Source of the DNA: Tulasnella sp. 424
Lineage: Eukaryota > Basidiomycota > Agaricomycetes > Cantharellales > Tulasnellaceae
Assembly (NCBI GenBank): GCA_019633425.1
Contig: WSUB01000442.1
Span: forward strand, 1-10,294
DNA: 10,294 nucleotides
Direction: 5' to 3'
Shown: piece by piece, positions 1 to 7,046 of the stretch
Layout of the letters: each line of letters starts with the position of its first letter
How positions within the stretch are numbered: position 1 is the first letter of the stretch
Translations under genes and position numbers: made by a program
Notes under the pieces: generated by a model
Database searches by the model: none
Told to the model about the DNA's origin: nothing
Seen by the model: the letters and a program-made list of their open reading frames with translations, nothing else

Positions 1-118
1 AATCTTCCGCCTTTCAGCTGGTATGTCCAGTATTTTGTTGCTAATGCATGCTGACATGTTTACATTTGAGTTAAATTCATTTTGCAGGTATCTCCCGATA
101 CCAGATGACCTGATTTGA
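1..118 (+). CDS. Possible 3' end of a spliced gene (partial)
   Basis: The product is not recognised. Bases 1-20 can be read as a short exon, followed by a candidate intron at 21-87. That intron is 67 bp, begins GTATGT, has a CTGAC branch-like site about 30 nt before the acceptor, and ends TTTTGCAG. Joining the exons splits a Trp codon and gives a reading ending in ...PDDLI with TGA at 116-118. The joined coding part is only about 50 bases, so coding bias cannot be judged, and the other two frames also stop within a few codons of the junction. The splice signals are good and the coding call is weak. The gene would start upstream of the window. Confidence 0.3.
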   Translation, partial: IFRLSAGMSSILLLMHADMFTFELNSFCRYLPIPDDLI

Positions 119-130
119 TCAGCCAGATGT

Positions 131-162
131 TAGCCATGAAATGCTGCAGCACTTCGTGGCTA
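131..162. repeat. 32-bp near-perfect palindrome
   Basis: TAGCCATGAA at 131-140 pairs with TTCGTGGCTA at 153-162, and the middle is the perfect palindrome TGCTGCAGCA (142-151). Only two positions fail to pair as Watson-Crick. It lies 13 bp after the candidate stop codon at 116-118, so it could form a hairpin in that transcript's 3' UTR or a cruciform in DNA. No function can be assigned. Confidence 0.6.
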
Positions 163-215
163 TTAGCCAGGTTCTGCGGCAGAGGCTATCCACATGGACT
201 CCATAGAACTCCATA

Positions 216-257
216 CCAGACTCTCTTCAAGAGGCGTCTTGCAAGAGTAGAGTCTGG
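216..257. repeat. Small inverted repeat (9-bp arms)
   Basis: CCAGACTCT at 216-224 and AGAGTCTGG at 249-257 are perfect inverted copies with a 24-bp spacer. The spacer contains the palindrome TCTTGCAAGA (238-247). I see no other feature in the rest of 119-416: no credible open frame, RNA gene or repeat. Confidence 0.5.
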
Positions 258-504
258 TTCCACCTGACTAGCTGCAGTTTAGTAACCAACCCTAAACATG
301 GACGGTTTTGCTCCTTTAACAATGCTGAGGTGGTCGTTCCTGTCATATGGATTGCTTGGATGGGTAACTTTATAAGTCAGTGACTGCTCCATCCATCTCT
401 CCGTTCCTTCGGCAATGGCCATCCCTCTGAGTCATCAGGAAATGCATATTTTCTACATATCTGGGGTACTTATACCTAGTAGTCATAGTTTAGTTAAATC
501 TTTG

Positions 505-665
505 GAGACTACAATAGTCTATGTAGTCTACACAAGCCTACCGTAGTAATTCATATCTTTATAGTGTGGTGTAGAAATTTTAAGAATAATAGGTATGTAG
601 TTGCTGTAGCACGGTAGCGCTGTAGTGCTGGTAGAGCTGGTAGCCCTGTAGGCACTGTAGGAGTG
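505..665 (+). repeat. TGTAG/GTAG-rich stretch, outer left arm
   Basis: Short TGTAG or GTAG motifs recur at irregular spacing, most densely between about 594 and 660. A further ATGTAG lies in CTATGTAGTCTAC (519-531), close to the palindromic motif at 2815-2838 on the other arm. The spacing is not a fixed tandem period. Arrays of short motifs near an element's end are typical of transposase-binding subterminal repeats, but that role is inferred here. Confidence 0.6.
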
Positions 666-869
666 TATCCTGGGAGATACCATAGAGTGACAGATGCCAT
701 GCTCAATATAGATACATGCACCTGCTACACTTTTTAGGCACAGCTCTGTGATATCATGGTAGAGAAGTTTTCTAGTCTGCCTGGCAAACATCAGCAATGT
801 AGAGCTGACTTCATGAAATTCAAAGTAAGAGAAACAGAATGAACAGAGTAGGATAATGGGTAGTTAATC

Positions 870-1640
870 TGTATAAGCAAGGGGTGATGACGCTGTTATT
901 GGCATCTGATTGCAGTTAAAGAATGGAGTGGGTGGGGTGGGGTTCAAGTTTGACTTGGACGCATTAGCAGGATAGTAATAAAAATAGCCTAGTAATAAAA
1001 TAATGCAAACACTGATAAAGAAGAGTACATATAGCACCAGTGTACGCTAGAGGGGTGGCGATGGGGTTGTTGGCAGTGACACCCGGTTGCGGTCAATGAA
1101 CCTGAATGGATTGGGTGGGGCAGTGTCTAATGTGATGGCGGTACAGCGATAAAAGTAGTTGTTAGTAATAGAATAAGCGAAACAACAGCGAAAGGGTTTA
1201 CCTAGATACCTCCATAGCATGCTAGAGAAGTGGCGATGACGTCATTGGCATCCAGTTGTGGCCATGAACGGATCAGGTGGTGCAGTGTTTGACGCACTGG
1301 CGCGATAGTGATAAAGTAGTTGTTAGGAATAAAATAACCCAAACAATGATCAAAATGTGTACTTACATAGCACCAGTGTACGTTAAAAGGGTGGCAATGG
1401 CATTGTTGGCACCCGGTTGTGGTCAATGGATGGATCGGGTGGAGCGGTGTTCGATGTGCGGCCGGTATAGCGATAAAAATAGTCATTAGTAATAAAATAA
1501 TCAAAACGACCGCAAAAGAGTATACCTAATAGCTTCATAGCATGTCAGAAGGGTGGCAATGGCGTCGTTGGTATCCGCTTGTGGAGGGCTTGTGGTCAGC
1601 AAATGGATATTGTGCCACGGAGTGAGTGAGTGAGCAAAGG
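870..1640 (+). repeat. Left array: five diverged ~162-175-bp units
   Basis: Each unit contains, in order, a block like AGTAATAAAATAA, a variable A-rich stretch, a TACCTAGATA-like block, GTGGCGATG or GTGGCAATG, a TTGGCATCCGGTTGTGG-like block, GATCGGGTGG, and a GCAGTGTTTGATG-like block ending in GCGATA. GTGGC-type anchors sit at about 884, 1055, 1230, 1391 and 1553, giving periods of about 171, 175, 161 and 162 bp. The outermost (884) and innermost (1553) units are the most diverged. Short open frames here are by-products of the repeat and are not called as genes. Confidence 0.75.
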
Positions 1641-1699
1641 GTCCGGTTTAAGTTCAAACTTCACTTTTTTTTTTGTTCCAACTTCCTTCCGCCAACCCC

Positions 1700-2420
1700 A
1701 GCCATCCAGCGCTCACCACCAGCGATGTCAACACAAGGCCTCCACAGTACTTGAGGAGTATTTTGGCAAGTCCTTACCAATGTAGTACTGAGTGGTTTAT
1801 TACTAATGGCCGTTCTTTCGGTAAGACCGCCAGCGAGTCAACCACCAACCAACCAAATCCGTCTGTTGACCACACCCGAACCTGGAAGACGCTAGGGCCG
1901 CCCTCCTAATGTACTATGAAGCAGTTTAGGACAGTTTTTTCATCATGGTTTAGATTATTTCATTACTAACGACAGCTTTTATCGCTTTACCGCCAGTGCA
2001 TCAAACATGACTCCACCTGATCTGTTCGTTGACCACAACCGGATGCCAGCAACGTCCTTGCCACTCCTCTACCATGCTATGGAGGTACCTAGGTACACCC
2101 TTTTGCCTTGTTTCGCTTATTTTACTACTAACAACTACTTCTATTAGTATCGCGCCAGCACATCAAACACTGCACCACCCGATCTGTCCGTTGACCACAA
2201 CCGGATGCCAAAAATGCCATCGCCACCACTCTAACATGCTACGGAGCTATCTAGGTATGCCCTTTCACCATCATGTTGCTTATTTTATTACTAACAACTA
2301 CCTTTATTGCTATACCACCACCTGTGAAACACTGCCCCGCCCGATCTGTTTGTTGACCACAACCAGACTGGATGGTACCATTGCCACCCTCCTAGCTTAC
2401 TTTGAGACAGTTCATTTGTA
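1700..2420 (-). repeat. Right array: five diverged ~162-bp units, inverted
   Basis: These are reverse complements of the left-arm units, with anchors (GCCAC or a variant) at about 1735, 1898, 2060, 2222 and 2383. The period is a regular 161-163 bp. The units at 2060, 2222 and 2383 are clear matches; those at 1898 and especially 1735 are degenerate. Between the two arrays, around 1620-1675, are a GAGT run and a T9 tract that form the fold apex. An open frame across 2029-2421 encodes a repeated peptide (LTTTGCQ-type) only because the DNA unit has no stop in that frame. Confidence 0.75.
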
Positions 2421-2639
2421 ATTCCATTCCTTACTAACCTTTTGGCCATAGACCTTTGCTCGTCCACCCCCACGACTCAAAATGTGTTTGCTCACTCCAG
2501 GTGTTTTATTAGCATTAGCTACTATTGTATTTACATGCTTTAAAAATATATCATTACACTTAACCAAGGGGCTGCCTTTCAATCAGATCTATTCACTATC
2601 TGAGCTGTTCTTAATATTACTATGAAATCCTCCCCCACT

Positions 2640-2838
2640 ATGTTTCCTACAAAATCTATTGCACTACAGAAGTTAGACTGCTACAAACACTACAGAACTA
2701 TGGCATCTACAGTGCTATGCTACTACAGCTGTCTACAGCATGCTACAGGTTCCTATGTAGACCACTTATAAGTGAGGTTACCTACACAGCTACAGATCCT
2801 ACCATGTCTATACCCCACTATGTAGTCCTACATAGTGG
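2640..2838 (-). repeat. CTACA-rich stretch, outer right arm
   Basis: About ten CTACA motifs lie between 2648 and 2833, the complement of the TGTAG-rich left outer arm at 505-665. Motif spacing is irregular, mostly 8-25 bp. The stretch ends in the palindrome at 2815-2838. Its position inside the mirror structure argues that both stretches belong to the same element. Confidence 0.6.
2815..2838. repeat. 24-bp perfect palindrome with CACTA motif
   Basis: CCACTATGTAG (2815-2825) and its exact complement CTACATAGTGG (2828-2838) are separated by TC. The arms contain CACTA, the terminal motif of CACTA-type transposons, so this could be a junction of two inverted ends or a binding-site dimer. The equivalent left-arm position carries only a degenerate version. 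Confidence 0.8.
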
Positions 2839-2878
2839 CCTCTAGATATTATGGATTTCCTGATGCTAAGATCTGGCC

Positions 2879-3203
2879 TGTTAGGAGTTGTGAACCAAAC
2901 TCAGTAGTCCGTTAGAAACGACTGTATTGGGTGTAGCTATCTGTGAACCAAACTATAACAGTAAATTAGCGACTGTGAGGTTGGTATGGATGTACTGAGA
3001 GACCTTGCTGGATCGTCCTGTAGCACTCGAGAATGACTGTCAAAACTTTTGTTTATGAGTAGTCGAGTTATTGAATACGAGGGTAAAAGATGAGGAAAAG
3101 AAAAGAGAGAAAGTGTGAGGTCAGGGGTTTAACAGGAATATCCGTGCACGTGATTAGCTAACTACTAATGCTCCGTTTTGCCGTTGTTGGGTTCCTAATC
3201 AGG
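2879..3203. other. Spacer between two elements with a 53-bp-spaced repeat
   Basis: No credible gene is visible. TGTGAACCAAACT occurs exactly at 2889-2901 and 2942-2954. Both copies are followed by a diverged TTAG..CGACTGT block, suggesting an old tandem duplication with a 53-bp period. The rest is unremarkable, with an A/G-rich run near 3080-3118. Confidence 0.5.
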
Positions 3204-3205
3204 TA

Positions 3206-3227
3206 CTGTACCGGCATGAATTATAGC
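3206..3227 (+). repeat. Left terminal inverted repeat of pogo-type element
   Basis: It begins CTGTACCGGCATG and ends TTATAGC. Against the reverse complement of 5726-5747 it differs at two positions, both transitions. The TA immediately outside is at 3204-3205. Directly inside lies a region rich in GTGAC motifs (about 3228-3298). Confidence 0.85.
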
Positions 3228-3304
3228 GACAGTGTGACATTTTCTTGTCAGTTAGTGACAGTGACGGACCTTCGGACCCACTGTGACAAAGTGACCCGCG
3301 ATCA

Positions 3305-3330
3305 GATTCACTCAGCGGATTCACTCAGCG
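3305..3330 (+). repeat. Exact 13-bp tandem duplication, subterminal
   Basis: GATTCACTCAGCG occurs twice back to back (3305-3317, 3318-3330). A third, inverted, partial copy follows at about 3345-3356 (GCTGAGTGAA). It lies about 100 bp inside the left end of the pogo-type element, a position where transposase-binding sites are often found. No matching array is seen near the right end. Confidence 0.75.
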
Positions 3331-3433
3331 GATCTCGCAGATGTTGCTGAGTGAAACCGATCACCAAACCCGCTGTCTATCAACAAAATTTTCTTGTTGG
3401 ATAGCTCGGTCTTTTTCCTTCTGTCTGAAGCAG

Positions 3434-3443
3434 TATATATATT
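3434..3443 (+). promoter_or_regulatory. Candidate TATA box of the transposase gene
   Basis: TATATATATT lies 43-52 bp upstream of the proposed start codon at 3486, in the only short non-coding stretch before the gene. The spacing suits a TATA box with a short 5' leader. No experimental or comparative support is available from the sequence alone. Confidence 0.35.
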
Positions 3444-3485
3444 TCCTTTTTATGGAAACACATTTCCCAGACACTGAACTCCCCC

Positions 3486-5577
3486 ATGCCGTCCTTGCAA
3501 TCTCCCAACCCTCCCTCAAATAAGTTGACCCTTGATGGGTGGCTGAAGAAGATAAGCTGGGAAGACATGGTGGAGCAAAATGCAATCGAGCTCCAAGCCT
3601 CAAATGAAGAATATCAAAAAGAAAAAGGCCAAGCAAGGGCTTCGTGCCAAGGGCATCTTGGAACTTGCAGTTGAGAAAAGAAGAGAACAGGATCGTGCCC
3701 AGCAGCGTCGCCACCGTCTCCAAACCTATCAGGCTGAAGCGAGTGAAGGACAACGGGACCCTACCACACTAAAGCTCTATCAACGGAAACCCCAAATCCG
3801 AACTTTGAGTCCAATCCTCGTTTATACCGCAAGCCGACTATCCAATAAGAAGCGCAAGGAAAAGGAGCAAAAAATTAAAGAAGCTGGGGCAGCAGTGAAG
3901 AAGAAGCTCAAGGAACGACCTCCACAGCAATGGCAAGAATCGCGCTACCCACACGTGCTTGATGCGATCCTTCTGCAGCTCCGAGAACTTCGTGGCAGGG
4001 GTGTCTCAGTCTCCCAGACCCTTGCCCGTTCCATTATGTTGGGTTTTATCGGATCCCTTGCACCTGACCTCCACACAAACACGCCCAGCTTCAAGTGCTT
4101 GAGCAGTTTGTCAAGAATTTCCTCTCTTCCCAACTCCGTTGGTCCTATCGTACTGTTACCCAGGCTACTCAGAAACGGCCAGAAGACTGGAACTCAAAAT
4201 GCGAGGACGCATTCCTCCACATTGCCTAAGGCTGGGTCCGACTTTATGGCATTCCGGCCAAACTTGTCATCAATGCCAACTAGACCGGCATGTCCGTCCT
4301 TCCAACTAGCAAAAGAACTTGGGCTGAACAGGGTGCGAAGCAGGTGGCTGGTTTTGCAAAGGATGAAAAGCGGCAAATGACTCTCATGGTGGGGTCTTGT
4401 TGTGGCGGAATCATGTTGCCCTTTCAGTCGATCTGGGCAGGGAGTACCAAAAAGTCTCTTCCCAGCGAAAAGGTGCAGAAAAAGGCTGAGTCTGCGGGTC
4501 ATCAATGGGTCTCAGGAGGGGACAAACATTGGAGCACCTTGAAAACGATGAAAGCAGTAAGTTGGCGGATCAAACCCTTGAAACAGGCTAACCGTTTTTG
4601 TTTGTGATTTGAAGTGGGGTTCTTGATCTTCTCCAGCCCTATATCACCTGCACCCTGAAGAAGCTTGGGCTGAAGCCAACGCAAAAATTTCTTTTGATTA
4701 TTGATTGCTGGACTGTTCATCAAAGCAAGGAGTTCCTTGACTGGATGTGGACAACACAGAAAAATATCAAAATGGTCTTCATCCCTGGCGGTTGTACCAG
4801 CAACTTCCAACCTCAAGATGTCGGCACACAAAGGATTGTCAAGCATATCATTAAAACTTCTGCGCTTGATTACATTGTCAAGGAAACCAAGAAGCAGCTC
4901 GATTCTGGTAAAAAGCCAGACTCAGTCAGCATCCCCACCGGCCTCCCGATTCTTCAAGAAGCAAGCGTGGCTTGGACCCTTAAAACGTTCGACTTTTTTT
5001 TATCCAGAACCCTGACATTGTCCTCTGGTCCTGGGCCCAGTGTAAAATGGAGAAGTGGGACCTGTCCTATGGGACAATTACAAGCGACCAAGCACTCACC
5101 GCTTTGGACGAACGGCTTGAGACAGGGCCCACCTTTGCGGCGAGTCTGGGAATTGTGGGTGCTGAGTCTGATGAGAACATTGAAGGGAGAGACTATGATG
5201 ATGATACTGCGATCTCAGTTGAGGATCTTGTTGGGTTGCACCTTGACGGGGATCAGGTGCCCGGTGTGACTACTGAAGATGGTGCCTATGTGTTAGAAAT
5301 GATGGAAGAAGAGGGAGAGTTGGAGCCTGAGTCGGAGGAGGATTATGGGGTTGGGGAGAGACGAGAGAACCTTCAGGATAATGGGGAATCAGACTCGGAG
5401 GGTGCAACTGGAGATTTGGAGATGTCGGAGAGGTCGTACGACAGGGAAGGGGGCAGCTCAGATATGGACAACAGCTCAAGCATGGTTTCTGACCGGGTCT
5501 CAAGTGATGACTCGGAGGAGGATTCGGAGATCGAGCTTTTGGACAAGGAACCAGATTATATTGAAATTTCAGACTGA
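3486..5577 (+). pseudogene. Pogo-type DDE transposase, broken, one intron
   Basis: The intact protein would cut and paste the surrounding element in the nucleus; about 665 residues can be followed. In order: an N-terminus from ATG 3486; a long Lys/Arg-rich segment (3580-3920); a YPHVLDAIL helix-turn-helix-like part (about 3945-4070); an FVKNFL..LRWSYR segment (about 4107-4155); KRTWAEQGAKQV (about 4311-4346); LLIIDCWTVH with the second catalytic Asp at 4703-4705; QPQDVG with the third acidic residue, Asp, at 4817-4819; and a Asp/Glu/Ser-rich tail to TGA 5575-5577. These are hallmarks of the fungal DDE_1 (pogo-like) family. Damage: a +1 shift near 3621-3627, a -1 shift at 4099-4100, TAA at 4227, TAG at 4281, and a -1 shift in the T8 tract 4994-5001. 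The codon where the family has Asp (VNADQTG-type motif) is AAC (Asn) at 4278-4280. An intron lies at 4557-4636. Confidence 0.87.
4557..4636 (+). other. Spliceosomal intron in the transposase gene
   Basis: The 80-bp interval starts GTAAGT, has a CTAAC branch site at 4588-4592 and ends CTCCAG. It is phase 0: removing it joins ...LKTMKA in one frame to PYITCTL... in another frame and bypasses stops in both unspliced frames. The joined motif matches the usual spacing between HWSTL.TMK and the LL.IDCW catalytic segment in this family. Splicing therefore explains this frame change, whereas the other three frame changes in the gene have no splice signals. Confidence 0.78.
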
Positions 5578-5725
5578 GAAGAAAAATGTTTTTAAATGGC
5601 ATTTTTTTCGAAAAACATAACAAAAAAAGGTGTGACCAAAGCGACGAGATAGCGACGGACCCCTCATTTATGACTGGATGTTCCTTCCCAGAACAACAGG
5701 AGCGGAGAGCGTGACGTGACTCATT

Positions 5726-5747
5726 GCTATAATTCGTGCCAGTACAG
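5726..5747 (-). repeat. Right terminal inverted repeat of pogo-type element
   Basis: It runs from GCTATAATTCGTG to AGTACAG and mirrors 3206-3227 at 20 of 22 positions. The flanking TA is at 5748-5749. The repeat does not clearly continue inward beyond a few bases. Confidence 0.85.
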
Positions 5748-5749
5748 TA

Positions 5750-6118
5750 TCTCCGGTAAGTCCCTGCCCTTACAGTGACACAGTGTTTGCACGACAACGG
5801 AAGGAAGGGCATACCTCACACTGTGAGCCCTGGGTACTGCAAAATCTAACTAAGTTTTAGAAATCTTTATTATGAGCATTTAGTAGAAAAACTACTGCTT
5901 TGGGCCCCATTCCACTAATGATCAAGGTAAATTGGCAGTCGGGGAAAGACCTGACGGTTAGTGAGAACTTGTGCATTTCCCTGATTTCACTTCCCCTATA
6001 TTTTCCAGCCAACCTACTAATTCATCTTCCCTCATGCCTAGTGCTACTGCTTCTCATTGGCACAGACTGGCTCTTCATTTCATGATATAATGAATTTGTA
6101 TTACAAGTTATTGGCTAC
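5750..6118. other. Intergenic spacer right of the pogo-type element
   Basis: No convincing gene is visible. It holds a 13-bp palindrome, CTCACACTGTGAG (5815-5827), and then AT-rich DNA. A short + strand frame at 5900-6085 has no recognisable content. The end of this stretch would be the 3' flank of the - strand gene that stops at 6119. Confidence 0.5.
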
Positions 6119-6806
6119 TTAATCTGAGCTATCATCTTCGTTGTCGACTTCGACTTCTTCATCATCAGTGCCCTCACTACCCTTGCTGCCCGCAGGGACA
6201 GAACTCTCCCTTCCTTCCAACTCCGCATTGCTGTGAGCTGGAGTGTGTTCCTGGTTGTTGGTGTTCTCTGGTGCTTGACCAGTGAGCTTGATTTGATACT
6301 TGCAACGATTGGTGAGGACATCCTTGACGATTTCGGAAGTCGCCCAATCACTGTCAAACCTACAAAGGAATGGATAGCGCTCCTTTGCCTAGATGCAAAA
6401 GTATGAGCTGGTGGAATATGCCCATCTTGGGTGGACTTACAAGGGTGTAACATTGATACAGTCGTCCAGTTTCTTGCCACTTGAAGGGCTTGGTGACATT
6501 GAGTCCAGCAGTATCCATGCAAACTCTAACCCCAGACTGCTGGATGTTAGTTAATAATCCGACTTTACAGAAAGGGAGACGCACTCTAATGGAGTTGTAC
6601 AATAGCTTCTGCTCCGGGGTGGTGGAGAGACCCAACTTGTCTCACAAGATCCAAGTGTCTTTGCCATTATGGCCAGGAGGTCTGGGGATCAACTCGTGCT
6701 TCTCAGGCTGGGAAGGGCCAGATGCAGTTCCCTTGAGAAGCCTGCAGTTTTGCTTCTTGAGGATCTTTGCTTGTTGCTTGCACCTTGAGCAAACCAACTT
6801 TTTCAT
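6119..6806 (-). pseudogene. Decayed fungal gene of unknown function, two introns
   Basis: The name is not recognised. Read on the - strand from ATG 6806-6804: a Lys/Arg/Cys-rich start (MKKLVCSRCKQQ), then an LIPRPPG....DTWIL segment, interrupted by TGA at 6644-6642. The frame then continues with DKLGLSTTPEQKLLYNSIR to 6585. An intron at 6584-6540 (45 bp, GTGCGT, CTAAC, CCAG) is likely. The next exon (6539-6441) ends ...YQCYTL. A second intron (6440-6389, 52 bp, GTAAGT to CTAG) restores the frame into AKERYPFLCRFDSDWATSEI. The last exon (6388-6119) ends in a Glu/Asp-rich tail and TAA. The order (RP-G segment, Y..IR, AR..YP.L..F..DW) resembles a repeated basidiomycete protein family of unknown role. 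The TGA is probably a former CGA, so I call it a pseudogene. The start codon lies in a hairpin arm (6781-6876), so the original 5' end may be lost. Confidence 0.6.
6389..6440 (-). other. Intron 2 of the 6119-6806 gene
   Basis: The 52-bp interval on the - strand starts GTAAGT and ends TTGCATCTAG, with a CTCAT branch-like site. Its length is not a multiple of three, and removing it joins two coding-like frames (…CYTL to AKERYPFL…). This is the best single piece of evidence that the region was once an expressed, spliced gene. Confidence 0.7.
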
Positions 6807-6982
6807 CTATGGAAAATGTTGTAGAAAATGCTCCTAGGGGAACCAGTTTTCTTGGTAGTTTTCAACTTTTGGAAAACAGCTGGAAAATTTTCCAAAAGTT
6901 GAGACTACCGAGAAAACTGGTTCCCTTAGGAGCATTTTCTACAACATTCTCCATAGATGAAAAGTTGGTTTGCTCAGGGTGG
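6781..6982. mobile_element. 202-bp near-perfect hairpin, MITE-like
   Basis: The arms at 6781-6876 and 6888-6982 are inverted copies about 95 bp long with only a few mismatches, separated by an 11-bp loop (6877-6887). The outer ends read CACCTTGAGC and GCTCAGGGTG. High arm identity implies a young structure or ongoing correction. I found no clear target duplication, so it is either a small MITE with unresolved ends or a local inverted duplication of the 5' end of the neighbouring - strand gene, whose ATG (6806-6804) lies in the left arm. It encodes nothing of its own; a transcript would fold into a long double-stranded RNA. Confidence 0.75.
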
Positions 6983-7046
6983 AAATTTCGGCTTATTCTA
7001 ATCAGCGACCCCCCTCAGAGAAACCCCCATGGCAACCCCTTCCGAT

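Larger units (their letters stand above)
417..2878. mobile_element. Foldback-type element, ~2.46 kb, long composite inverted arms
   Basis: The sequence folds on an axis near 1645. Left-arm repeat anchors at about 884, 1055, 1230, 1391 and 1553 mirror right-arm anchors at about 2383, 2222, 2060, 1898 and 1735; each pair sums to about 3267-3290. Outside the repeats the mirror continues with TGTAG-rich versus CTACA-rich DNA. It then reaches CATCAGGAAAT (433-443) against ATTTCCTGATG (2855-2865), and GGCC (417-420) against GGCC (2875-2878). Long inverted arms built from tandem repeats are the defining architecture of foldback elements such as Drosophila FB or sea urchin TU; assigning this one to that class is inference. 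No transposase frame lies inside. I could not identify a target duplication, so the exact ends are uncertain. A non-autonomous CACTA-like element with repetitive subterminal regions is an alternative. Confidence 0.6.
3206..5747 (+). mobile_element. Tc1/mariner-pogo superfamily element, complete but inactive
   Basis: The element is 2542 bp and is bounded by 22-bp terminal inverted repeats that match at 20 of 22 positions (3206-3227 and 5726-5747). Each end is flanked by TA (3204-3205 and 5748-5749), the target duplication of the Tc1/mariner superfamily. It contains one + strand transposase gene with pogo-type DDE motifs. The intact ends and single gene show that this is a whole copy. Frameshifts, stops and a changed catalytic residue mean it cannot encode a working enzyme, although its ends could still be mobilised in trans by an active relative. 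Confidence 0.87.

Noticed and set aside
528..797. 89-codon - strand frame
   Set aside because: It overlaps the TGTAG-rich repeat stretch, has no recognisable domain and no splice or promoter context.
870..1640. CRISPR-like array
   Set aside because: The repeat unit is 160-175 bp with diverged copies and no short constant repeat/unique spacer alternation, and the context is eukaryotic.
2029..2421. 130-codon open frame with a repeating LTTTGCQ-type peptide
   Set aside because: It begins at a non-ATG codon and its peptide repeat simply follows the ~162-bp DNA unit; the unit lacks stops in this frame. The same applies to the frames at 1202-1504, 1277-1489 and 1673-1909.
3361..3753. Antisense open frame over the start of the transposase gene
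   Set aside because: It is a shadow of the + strand transposase, which has recognisable family motifs; the antisense peptide has none. The frames at 4194-4505, 4502-4846 and 5270-5812 on the - strand are rejected for the same reason.
4694..5269. Treating the 191-codon frame as one separate protein
   Set aside because: Only its first part, to about 4999, is transposase. After the T8 tract the true continuation is in another frame (from 5002), which carries the acidic tail; the rest of this frame is a shadow.
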